Below are positions 21,458 to 31,836 of a DNA stretch of 64,000 nt, piece after piece. A program made the position numbers and the translations under genes. The notes under the pieces were generated by a model, which was not told the origin of the DNA, ran no database searches, and worked only from the letters and a program-made list of their open reading frames with translations. Position 1 is the first letter of the stretch; each line of letters begins with the position of its first letter. Source of the DNA: Clitopilus passeckerianus (Eukaryota; Basidiomycota; Agaricomycetes; Agaricales; Entolomataceae); NCBI GenBank assembly GCA_944990035.1, contig CALYLX010000054.1, forward strand, positions 62,001 to 126,000, in the 5' to 3' direction.

Positions 21458-23098
21458 CTATGCTTCGGCCGGGCTCTCGGGAGAGAGCTCGGACTCATCG
21501 ATTAAGGTGGCGTAATATCTCATGGCCGTGGCCATACCGCTATATGTCGACGACATCAGCTTAATCTTAGCTTGCAAAGTCTGTAACAAGGATAAAATAA
21601 GTAGCCATATGCTGAGTCAAAAGGCGGGTTCTTGCCTTGTCCGTATGGACATCCTTCAGGCTGGATTTGCAGAGGCTACGAGCATCCTGCGAACACTAAC
21701 ACTCAAGTCAACAACATCGCTCTTCCACTAGGCATACGAAAGCATACATTGGTCCAAATGTCTGCAAAGCTTCCGAGACGCCCAAACATAACGCTGCTCT
21801 GATCACTACAGAGCTGGAGTTTGGACCTCAACTCCCCGAGCATCTCGAGCTGTTTGTTCGCTTCCTCGAGCTCACGCTGCTTGTCGTCGATTTCATTCTC
21901 GACCTCTGTACAACGCAAATCAGCGTTCCACCGCTAACAGAGTGATACCGCGCTTACTCGTCCTTTTGACAAGGGCAGCGATGAGAGCTGACAATTCGCC
22001 GATGGCAGAAGCAATTCCAGCAATCTCACGGAGGCATTAGTTATTGAACAATGTGATCTGAGACGATATACTCACCAGAACCGCGATAATAATCTCAGGT
22101 GCGAAGGCTGCAAACGCAGTCACGCTGACAGCCACAATGATACCAGCTGTCGCAGCAGCTGCAGTAGCTCCCAAGGCAATTCCCATCTCCGTGATCTATA
22201 CGTGGCAAATGAGATAAACCACGAGGAGGCCAACGTAAATTCCTTACCAGATTGTTCAGACTGTCGGCAGGACGCAATGATTAACTGGAAAGCTTGGTAG
22301 TAAAGAAAAAAGAACTTACTCGTCAAGATCTTTCTGAAGGGAAGCTATGTCACTGGTCAAGGACGTAATTTGATCATTGAGTTTTTCTCCCTCGTCTTCT
22401 GCAAATTGGGAGAATTTCTCAGAGAAATCTTCGACATCTGCCTGCAACTTGGCAAAATCGTCCGCTTGGTCCTTGGTCCTGACTGGATTGGCACGCTGTG
22501 AAGTAAATTTAGAACAGTTAGAATAAACAACAAAGAGCGACGTACATCCGCGAAAGCTGTAAGATCCTTGAGATTGTCCTCGTATTCAGATTCGCCGTCC
22601 AAGACAACAGGGAGGACGACGTCGACGAGATCTACCACATTGATTGTCAAGACAGACGACGCTAAGGTAATAGTATCATTTTTACCACGAAGATATGCCT
22701 CGGTCTTTGTGGCAGCGCTGCGAGATTGCCACAAGAGATCAGTGTAGCGCTAAATATTTTCGTGAGCATATGATGTCCACACTGGCAGATCAAGAGCCGA
22801 ATCAGACCTTCTGATATTTAACCCAAGTCGGCTGGAGTTTTGCAATTGGTTGCCCAGCCTTATCCTTGTAATTATTCTGATCGACCACAGCAAGTTGCGT
22901 GCGGATGCTCTCAAAGGTCTTGTCGGTCGCGATGGCTTGCTGGGCAAGCTTCTCAACCTCTCTGGCGATATCGTCAGAGGACGTATCGAGCTTGGCAGCC
23001 ATCGCGGTGTAGACCTTGGCTTGCGTTTCGGGAGTCATTCCTGCGGCTTGAAGGTCCTTGAGAGCCTTCATGGCTGTAGTCTGGTCGGTATTGGACAT
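21458..23098 (-). CDS. alpha-helical pore-former-like protein, paralogue 1
   Basis: This multi-exon minus-strand gene starts at MSNTDQTTAMKAL; a longer frame exists upstream, but this ATG aligns with the paralogue at 27139. There is no signal peptide. The N-terminal helices contain NYKDKAGQPIAKLQPTW (residues 76-92). The next exon carries LLWQSRSAATKTEAYLRG. Both blocks recur in the gene at 27139. The middle has a long hydrophobic stretch (MGIALGATAAAATAGIIVA, then AFAAFAPEIIIAVL), suited to a membrane hairpin. It is followed by a coiled coil (VENEIDDKQRELEEANKQLE). The end reads LQAKIKLMSSTYSGMATAM, with the stop at 21458-21460. Long helices with an internal hydrophobic hairpin, then a coiled coil, match the architecture of ClyA/HBL/XaxA alpha-pore formers. 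The family assignment is by architecture only. It is one of three paralogues in 7.4 kb. Confidence 0.65.
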
Positions 23099-24543
23099 GT
23101 TGGGCAAGGTATGGGACACTAGATAAAGAAGAAGACTTGGGAGGGAGTCCAAGAACGGGTGAAGAACGCCTCTCGAGCTCAGGATTTCGTCCTTTTCTAT
23201 TCGTACAGGAGGTGATACGCATACCAAGCGCGTGAGGTATCTGTAGATGAGTGAGAAGTTGAAACATGCCGCAGATGGCGGCGGTTACTCCACAGGTTCA
23301 AGTTCCTTGGCCATATCATGACTTGCTGAATGGACGCCAGAGAAAAGAACGTCGGCTCATCGGCATACGAGGTACAGGGCGTTACGACGGCTTCAGAGGG
23401 CGGTATACAACTTGCAAATCCTATGCAAAGGCCGTGAGGATCTCTTCAGTCCGACACCTGACCAGTGTTGAATGATAGTAAATTGAGTCTACCGGGGTCA
23501 ATTGATTACTTTGAGATATCCCATATTCTGGAAACCCGGATCCCGTCCCAAAGTGGGCGACGCTGGACACCAGGTTTGCCCTGGATCGACCCTGCAATTG
23601 ATGCTCAAGGCTGGATCTCTAAACTCGAATCTGGATGGATACCCCCTCTTCTCCTGGACGTCATCAGGTACTCAACCAGTCGTGGTAACTTATCATAGCG
23701 TTTTTTTCTAGCCTAGCCCGCCCAAAGATTTTGTTTTTTGCGCACAATGGAAACAAGTGCATAACATCAGAGTAAGGTACTGTATCACACCGGGTAGCGG
23801 GGGAGGAGATCATTAAGAACAAGAAAACAGTGGATTGTCCTCAATTCCGAAGTCCCTGGGCCTCGGCAACGTATAGAAAGACTAGGCATCCATTTTCCCG
23901 CATGATTTATGGCTTGTTCTCATCATGTATACTCCTAATGACGATGCTGGGCAATGACCTTTGTGCTAAAAATCGAGTGGACGTGCTTATTTTGGCTATG
24001 GAGATTCACCACTTCCAAGATTTTGCACAACCAAGCTGTATATCTATTCGAAAGACATGTCTGTAGGCGTCCGAGCACCCCTAAATTTTGAGTACCGTGA
24101 CTATCCCTCCCCAGTCCCCTTGGACGTACGGCTTGACAGGAGAAATGTACCTCATAATGCTCGGCAAGCTGCCATGGCCGCCTACTGAGTTGGCTGGTTT
24201 CTGATTTTTGTTAGCTATGCTTTGTCCTACCTCCGTACAGTTCAAGGTGCAGTCCACCTCGATGGATTTGAGGAAGTTCGCCACTGCATGAACACGTCAT
24301 GTATAAATGATGGTGATGGAATGCTAATCTGCAACCACTTTTATTCGGATGTACCCCGATGTTCCAGGAGCCAAAGCTGGTGGTCCAACTTTCTGATTCG
24401 AACACTGGACATCAAACGAACAACTGTTTTTGGCTGGCCAGGAGTTCAGTCTTATGCAAATGGCTGACCCCAAAACAACTTGGGTTGGGTAGTATATAGT
24501 ACATGAGTATTTCAATGGAAAATATCCAGCTTGAACCGTCCAA
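23099..24543. other. 1.4-kb spacer between two tandem paralogues
   Basis: This holds the promoter side of the 21458-23098 gene and the 3' flank of the 24544-26116 gene. The frames are short and unconnected. There are no terminal repeats or transposase motifs. Confidence 0.4.
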
Positions 24544-26116
24544 TTAATCGAACAAACCAGATCCACCGATAGCTTGTACGTAGGTGTTCATCGCGGCTGT
24601 CAAGGCATCAACAGAGCTGCCCATGAGCTTGAGGCGGCTGATGAGAGACTGTGAATAAAGTCAGTAGAGGGATGCAATTCAACGCGCCTCAAGACTTACA
24701 CGTCGCGTCGCAGAGTCAGCTGCAGCTTGCATTTCTTGTCCGATCAAGACAATATCATGATGATACTGAGATACAATTATTAACGAGTCATTCCTCGGTG
24801 GCGGAGACATTTATAAGAACCTACCTCCGCCCATTCCTTCGCGAAAGAATCAAGACGAGCGTCAATGTCGGTTACATCTTGACTTAAGTCCAATAGAGTA
24901 GCCTTTGCGCGTGCAAGAGCAATATTCATCTTGTTGACTTGGTCGATCTCTCGCTTGACGGATTTTTGCTGTTCCCTCAGGCCTGCAAGGTCGCACGTAT
25001 GTGTGAGCTGCCTCCCAGAGAAGGGAGACTAGAGACCTACGTTGTTGTTCAGCATAATTCTGATCCAATGCACGACGAGCGGCTTCTGCACTGGTGATAT
25101 GGAGAGCCTGAGAGTACGTCAGAATCACTGACAGGGTAGGAAGACAATGTACTTACGCCGAGAATTTCTGAGATCAACCAGGACATCCATGAGGGAATTC
25201 CTGCGATTTCTCTTAGTGCAGACACGATTTGATTTGCCTACAATCTTTTGTATAAACAAAATCCCAAGCTGGGCATGGTAGTCGTACGCACCGTAGATTC
25301 ATGTCTAAGCGAGTAGAATAAGTGCTCGTTGTGGAAGCTTGAGAGGTAACTTACCGAGCGATCTGAGCCTGAAGGTTCTGAATATCGCCATTCAGTTTAC
25401 CCTGAGCTTGTTGGTTGTCGGCTGTCATCTTGTCAACGAAGCCGGAGAACTCATCCCTGTACTGGGAAACAGCACGTCTGTTGTCGGTATAAAGTTGAGA
25501 GACGCCGGCAGAGTCCTGCTCTAGCATACCACCTTCGGGTTTCTGATTTTATTAGGGTTAGACGATGTAAAGGAACCTCGACAGAATCAACTTACATTAA
25601 TGAAATGTGTGATTAAGGTTTTAGCTTGGTCAAAGTGATCATCGTCCCAAGTAATCTTGCTGATGACTTGGGTGTTGAAGTCTACATGGCCAATTTCAGA
25701 GGTAGCTCGAAATGTGTTAGATTTCAGTGTTCTTACCGGCGAAGAAGGCAATTCCTGACTTATCGACATTCAGAGACTTCCTGACGGCATCGGTGTAAGC
25801 CTGGCTGAAAGTGAGCGAGCTGTTTAGTAGATGTGTTTGATTCTCGTACCTGATGGAGAGCTTGCCATCTAGAAACCCAAGGTTCTTGGTTTCTTTGAAG
25901 CTGAACAAGATCTCCCTTTGCCTGGTCAAAGGACTGTGACACACGAATGGTTCCCGCAGCCAATTCATCGGCGGCTTGAGAACGATCATCGTTGAGCTTA
26001 GCTTGGACAGCGGGGTCTCTCAGCTGAGCCTGGATATGATTGACGACGAGGTCAGAGTGCAAGTTGGTCTTGACGGCGGCAAGAGCGGTCTTCAGTTCAG
26101 CGATATTGACGTTCAT
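24544..26116 (-). CDS. alpha-helical pore-former-like protein, divergent paralogue 2
   Basis: The start is MNVNIAELKTALAAVK at 26116 and the stop TAA is at 24544-24546 after GGSGLFD. The gene is broken by short introns into many small exons. The encoded protein is helical and rich in Gln, Ala, Asp and Lys. Segments include AYTDAVRKSLNVDKSGIAFF, DFNTQVISKITWDDDHFDQA and LNGDIQNLQAQIAR. The C-terminal block SLISRLKLMGSSVDALTAAM lines up with the ends of the other two paralogues. It lacks the NYKDK...QPTW and ATKTEAY blocks, and the hydrophobic middle (IAGIPSWMSWLISEILG) is shorter. There is no signal peptide. It may be a partner or a diverged copy. I infer homology from the C-terminal block, gene structure and position, and the exon joins in the middle are uncertain. 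Confidence 0.5.
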
Positions 26117-27138
26117 GATTCCTCCTGGAAACGGGTATGGACAGAAATCATATAGTAACGTTCATTCTTTTAGAGTTCGGGCCAGCGTTTGAAAGCCTGA
26201 GCATTGAGTGTTCCTGAAAGATTCGGTGAATGTTTGTGGCCGATCCTCGCACATGAAGAATAATACATGGGAGCACCGGAAGTAACGTTATTTCCGATTG
26301 TGGTTCCTCTACCTCGATGCTTTGAGTACCCCCATCGAATACATTCTGCATCCAGAATTCAGCCCTGCATATAGTCAAAACTGGGCCCTTGGTACTCAGC
26401 GTTAGATGCGCTCAATGTCGGACGGGCTTCTAGATATCCTTGGCGTCATGAGGCAGTCCGTTTATGACAGATTATATCCAGGAAAATTGAACACATCGAT
26501 GCAGTAGCACTTGAATGTGGGTTACATATTTCGTGAAAGAAATTAATTCCCATGGCCAATCGTTCGGGGACCGTTTACCTTAACCTAATCCAGTGCAAGC
26601 CTTGTCTGAACGTACAAGATTAAGTACATCCCTCCGAGTTCAATAGTATATGCCTGAGTTACAACGAGGTAAGATTAGACTGGGGGGCCAATCACTGTGC
26701 CGATCACAGGGCCTCAGGCACGCACGGCATTTCAGGTGAGCGCTCTCTCAAGCCGCCTCAGCGAGTTTGTCGCACCTGGCGTCCGATACTGTAGCCTACC
26801 ATTGATCATGTCAAAAATGTTCGTTCAGTCTCGACCTTCGACCCTATCGGAGGCTTTTCGTTGTGCCTCGCCGACATGGTACATCGCCTGATCAGTGTTA
26901 ACAGGACCTTTGGACACTTCCTTACCATCAGGACTCAGCGATGCAACACTCCGGACGGATCGCCCTGAACGCAAACCTCTGGCTATGGCCTGGTAAGTCG
27001 GCCATTTACCCAAGCAAAAGCCTTCGCACACAGCTAAGGACAGGTATAAAAGATGAGCTCTGAAGGACGAGGTTTCAGCAACAACCCCGCAAGTAATCTT
27101 CAGCAGACACGTTCTTCTACTCATCTCAATCTCTAACA
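26117..27138. other. 1-kb divergent promoter region between paralogues 2 and 3
   Basis: The starts at 26116 (minus) and 27139 (plus) diverge. A clear TATA box serves the plus-strand gene (annotated separately). No reading frame here is convincing. Confidence 0.5.
27045..27052 (+). promoter_or_regulatory. TATA box of paralogue 3
   Basis: TATAAAAG lies 87 bp before the ATG at 27139, a plausible distance given typical short fungal leaders. A pyrimidine- and CA-rich stretch with TCATCTCAATC, suitable for transcription start, follows near 27119. Canonical TATA boxes usually mark inducible genes. Confidence 0.65.
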
Positions 27139-28817
27139 ATGTCTCTTCCCCCGGCCTACAACCCCATCAAAGAGCTCGGTGTCTATGACACCCTCCCTCA
27201 AGATGTCAAGCAAGCTTTACCCGACCTCACCAACATTGCACCCAGTGCCCAGCTCAAAGCTCAGGAGGCTATGGCGGCTGAGGTCGCTAAACCTGAGACG
27301 CAGCAGAGCCTCATGGAGGAGGTCCAAGCTCTCGGTGACAGCGCAAACAAGGTCGACGAGGCCTTTGAACGCGTTAAGATTGGCCTCGGCAATGTCGATC
27401 AGAACAACTATAAGGACAAGAACGGTAACCTTATTCCCAAATTCCAACCTACTTGGATTGGTTATCAACAGGTACGCTATCCCTTTGAGACCCTCGTCGC
27501 TTTTCAGGGCTTCCCTAAGCTTCTTGTAGCGTTGGACAAATATGCTCTGGGGCTCTCGTGACGTAGCCACCAAGACCGAAGCCTACATTAGAGGTCTGTT
27601 TACATGATTATTATAAGGCATCATTTCCGATCTAATACACCCGAGACAGATTTTCTCAATGTCATCGTTCCTGAAGTTGAGGCCATCCAGAACAACGACG
27701 ATATGGCCGATGCCAAGCTGGATCTTGCCGCTTTCATTAACGTTAGTGAATAGAGTTACTCCAATTTATACCCGGAGTCCTGGACCTAATACGACCTCTT
27801 TAGCGCACTGATCCATTTGGAGAGCAACTCAACTCACAGGAAACCGTCGACGCTGCGCAGAAGTACTCTCAAGACTTCACTGACCTTCGGCGCGACCTTG
27901 AGGCATTTAAGGATACATTTGATTCTTTCGCAGCTGACCATAAGGTCGAGCTTGACGCCGACATCAGGAACAAGGAAGCCGACATAGAGCGACTCCAGCT
28001 TGAAATCAAACAGTCCGTTATTCTGATAGATTTTCGTGATACTTCTCTTACTCATATTGGCACTTAGATGTCAAACCGTCGTGATGGCCATGGGTATCGC
28101 TCTTGGGGTCACCATCTTTGCTACTGGTGCTAGCGCAGTTGGTGCTTTGGCTGCTTTTGGACCCATCGGGCCCGCCGTTGCTCTCGGTATCGTGGTATGT
28201 TTCTAAATCACCTCCATCCCACCACGGCTCACCCTTTTCTCTTAGATTGTCGGCGCCATTGCTGCGATCAGCGAGTTGGGCACGCTTATTGCCTATGTCG
28301 TCAAGACAAACGGTGAGGCGATATCGCTTCTTTACTGTCCACTCTCACTAACGCTTGACTTTAGAGAAAAAAGGAGAGCTTGCGGACGCGCAACGCGAGC
28401 TTGCTGATCTCCAGGCTCAGCTCAAACAGCTGGAGGAGCTCAAGGCTATTCTCAATAATCAGAAGGCCGACATCACCGACATTTGTGGTCGCCTCGACCG
28501 CTTCGCCGCCATTTGGGGCCTCGTAAGTCCTTCTCCTCTTAGTTTCTTTGTCACGACCCAATTGACTCCCTCTCCAGGTCAGGCACGATGCCGAGCTGAT
28601 CAACTCTGGCCTCGATGCTGCTGTTGGCGACGAGGGTTCCAAGAACGTATGTCTACCACCTTGATCCCGCTTACCAGTTCAATCTAACGTCCAAACTTCT
28701 ACCTAGGCTTTCAAGACTCGCATTTCCTTGATTAAAGGTTCCTATACCCAGCTCAGCGACGCTCTGGCGTTGTACGCGACGTCGGTTAGCACCTCCAAGG
28801 TCCAGCCCTCTAAGTAA
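27139..28817 (+). CDS. alpha-helical pore-former-like protein, paralogue 3
   Basis: Exon 1 (27139-27471) starts MSLPPAYNPIKELGVYD and contains NYKDKNGNLIPKFQPTW (residues 90-106). Exon 2, from 27530, carries MLWGSRDVATKTEAYIR. Both blocks are shared with the gene at 21458. Later exons give acidic helices, a coiled coil (LDADIRNKEADIERLQLEIK), a long hydrophobic hairpin (MAMGIALGVTIFATGASAVG, then alternating Gly/Ala/Ile) and a second coiled coil (LADAQRELADLQAQLKQLEE). The end is TRISLIKGSYTQLSDALAL, with the stop at 28815-28817. There is no signal peptide. The layout (long helices, buried hairpin, helices) is that of ClyA/HBL/XaxA-type alpha-pore formers. Membrane activity is inferred. All introns seen are GT-AG, and I saw no disabling change. 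The promoter has a TATA box. Confidence 0.7.
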
Positions 28818-29652
28818 GGATTGTTCGTCTGAAAGGTTGCCTATATATATCTCAGTACCTATAAAATAGATCCTGATGAGTATGTTCTAAGGAGACAAAT
28901 TTGTTCGAGCTAGGCTCATATAGTCCAGGTGGGGGTCCGTGCGCGCCATCATGCCGTTGCCCACCGAGGCTTATTTGGGTCGGAACAAATAAAACTTGTG
29001 GGAGTGGGCCAATGCTGCAGCATGGCTGATTACGAGTCCGGAGTCTTTTCAGAGAAGAAAAGGACTGCGTAGCGAATACCTACTCGGTTACACCGAATGA
29101 ATTTCAATCTCTGTAACTTCCAAGTGAACGAATATTGGTGCTTAAATAGCAAACAAATGCTACTAGTAAGTAGTAGAAATATCAACCGGGCCTACAGTGC
29201 GTCTAACGTAATGTCAAAGGTAAGTACTCATCCAGTGCCACAATCCAACGTATGCCAACCCATGATTTAAATTGCTGGGCTAAAGCTCAAGGGCAGATGG
29301 GAGAGCAGAGAGAATAACGGGAACTTGAAGCCATGCCATTCAGCACCAACCGTCGTCCATTAGGCTGACCGAAAGACCGTGACGCACCGAGATCAGCGGC
29401 AACCTTTGCCGAACGATAGGCGACGGGCGCACCATGTGTTTGTATACCATTTGTAGGCATATGACATCACTTTGACGACGGCAGTACATCGGCTTTGAAC
29501 AGGATGACAACCGAACGAATGAGGGAGCGGAAACGTAAGTGATGAACTGATGCAGACGACCGCGTAGTAACCTCAAGGAAAAAGAACTCGCTGTCGTAAC
29601 CTCCAGACTCGTAATACCCGATTTATCCGGTGCCTACCCACCTCAATCAAGC
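28818..29652. other. intergenic spacer, no gene seen
   Basis: This 835-bp stretch lies between a stop and the next F-box gene start. One 78-codon minus-strand frame near 29340-29576 has no recognisable content. No TATA box was found close to 29653. Confidence 0.4.
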
Positions 29653-31167
29653 ATGGCCAATATAAACCTCGAGTCTATGTCTATCCAAATAGCCGTGCAG
29701 GAAGTAGTCGATTCGGGCCTCTTGGAGCAGAGCAATCGGCACTGCAATCTGCCTATAAGTAACTTCGCATCGGATGCTCAGTTTTCACTTCACCAGTCAG
29801 ATGTGCCATTCAACAACTTTCCCATCGAGATACTCCGAAAGATCATGGAATGTTGCAGTAATGATTATGGTGTCACCATCCCGATCTCTCTTTCTCGAAC
29901 GCCATGGTCGCTCACACATGTCTGCTCTCTCTGGCGCGAGATAGCATTGACAACTCCCGAACTCTGGGACAAACTCAGAATATTTAGGGAACCAAACGGC
30001 CAGTTCAACATCAATGTAATCGAGGAGGTGCTCAAACGAAACCTATATTTCCCTATGGATATTTCTCTGCAATGGAACAACCGAAACCCTGTACCCTCAG
30101 CCTTCCATCGCCAAGGCTCGTCATTCCTACCGGCGTTATGTCATACCATATTCCGCGAGGGAATCAAGGTTCGACGACTGACATTAAAGCCCGAGGCGAG
30201 GGCATTTCCTGAGCTCCAAAACCAACTCGTGGCCATCCCAGCGTCTGTCTTCGACTCTATCGAGGAAGTAACCCTTGTATTTCTGGGTGAGATGCCCGAC
30301 ATTCCCATCATCACCACCCACCCACTCTGGACAGCACCAAGGCTTACGATTGGCACCAGCACCCGTTGGTCGGGTTTCTTCCACACAGATCTTATCAATC
30401 AACTGGACACAAGTAATATCACGTCTCTCTCATTTCCAAAGCTAACGGCAAGTACACAAATCCTCTATACCCTATTACGCGACTCTCCGCTCCTTGCGAG
30501 CCTGGACATAACGGTTTACTTCGAGGTTTATGGGGATGTCTCGAATTCAATCCAGGACTTCCCCCTTCACTTGCCCTGCCTGCGTCGCCTTTCCATTCAT
30601 GCCAAAGGTTCACGTCCCTCTGCCGTACTAGAAGAGATATTCACACATATCATCACACCTGGCCTTTCTACTCTGAAGATTGTCATTCCCAGTGAATTTG
30701 TTTACCCCGATAGGCCTACTTTGACCCAAGAGGCTCTGCGGTTCCTCGAGGGGTGCTCCGCCTTGAATTACCTTGATTTCTATCGATGCGGAGATGTTGA
30801 TCTTCGTGCCGTTCTGCAAGCGATCCCGTCTTTACAAACACTATACGCCTTCCAATCTGGTGCACTCAGCCAGTTAGCGATCCAAGACATTCTCGACGGT
30901 CAATGCGGCTTAAACCTGCGCGAAGTTCGTTGCGGCATTATCGACCTCCATGTCAAGCCCTTCTTGCAGCTTCTAGAGACACAGTGGGACCCTAAAAACG
31001 ATTATACGAGATCAAAGGTGGGCTGTTTGGAGGATATCCGTCTAAGAGTCATGGGGATGGTATTGGAAGAATATAGAATTGAAGCTGCTAGGCTAAAGCA
31101 GATGACGGGGAGCAAGTATAACGTAGAATTGATGCCTTACACTCGTAATAACCATCCACAGAACTGA
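29653..31167 (+). CDS. F-box/LRR-type protein, intronless
   Basis: One exon encodes 504 residues. The F-box begins near residue 54 (NFPIEILRKIMECC). It is followed by the usual WSLTHVCSLWREIALTTPELW signature, a hallmark of the large mushroom F-box family. The remaining ~390 residues are LRR-like, with irregular leucine-rich strands such as VRRLTLKP, LASLDITVYF, LRRLSIH and LNYLDFYRC. The C-terminal segment with LREVRCGIIDLHVKPFLQLL also occurs, in mutated form, in the pseudogene just downstream. The likely role is a SKP1-binding substrate adaptor of an SCF ubiquitin ligase; the substrate is unknown. The ATG chosen is the first in frame after an upstream stop. Confidence 0.85.
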   Translation: MANINLESMSIQIAVQEVVDSGLLEQSNRHCNLPISNFASDAQFSLHQSDVPFNNFPIEILRKIMECCSNDYGVTIPISLSRTPWSLTHVCSLWREIALTTPELWDKLRIFREPNGQFNINVIEEVLKRNLYFPMDISLQWNNRNPVPSAFHRQGSSFLPALCHTIFREGIKVRRLTLKPEARAFPELQNQLVAIPASVFDSIEEVTLVFLGEMPDIPIITTHPLWTAPRLTIGTSTRWSGFFHTDLINQLDTSNITSLSFPKLTASTQILYTLLRDSPLLASLDITVYFEVYGDVSNSIQDFPLHLPCLRRLSIHAKGSRPSAVLEEIFTHIITPGLSTLKIVIPSEFVYPDRPTLTQEALRFLEGCSALNYLDFYRCGDVDLRAVLQAIPSLQTLYAFQSGALSQLAIQDILDGQCGLNLREVRCGIIDLHVKPFLQLLETQWDPKNDYTRSKVGCLEDIRLRVMGMVLEEYRIEAARLKQMTGSKYNVELMPYTRNNHPQN

Positions 31168-31836
31168 CGGAACAATAATACCCCTCTTCCGATTTAGAGA
31201 AACTACTGGTATTATTGTAGCATTGTTCTCGACTACATCTATAAACCGTGGAGACGACCCTCGAAAACCCTCTTGAACGGCCAGAAACTCGAAGCTTCTG
31301 AATCTCAACGAAGTCGCCCCCTCATTCGGGCCCGGCCCCTACCCTATGTGATAAACATAACGTTCTATTTATGCCAGCTGTCACTACTTGCTTGCCGTTG
31401 ACTAGCCGGATTTACTTTATACATTCCTACGGATGGGGTCAGAGATAACGAATGAAGTTAACAGACTATCGAGCGTTGCAGTTGCACTAATTGACAACCA
31501 TTTGGGTTTGATCAAGACGCCAGAGGGTCTCTGTGCCGTCGTTGTGTTCGAACTTACCTGGGGATGAACCCTTCCGCGTCTTCTGCAATGAGGAGAGAAC
31601 TGGGCAAGCTTTATAGAATCACAGACGCGACGCGTATGTTTGCGCCTCAGTGGCAAAGAACCAACTTTGGACTGTGACTGTAACGGTCTCCCGGTTGATA
31701 CCTTCGTGAGTCATGCTTGGTGCGGCAGAGACAGAGATTCTGGACCAGGTATGGACCCAACGCGCGTATTCAATGAAGCTATTAACGAGGAAGTGTTTCA
31801 TAGCTGACAAACGAGTCGAAGCATGCTCACTATCTC
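31168..31836. other. spacer between F-box gene and F-box pseudogene
   Basis: Nothing is recognisable in these 669 bp beyond short frames. Confidence 0.4.
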
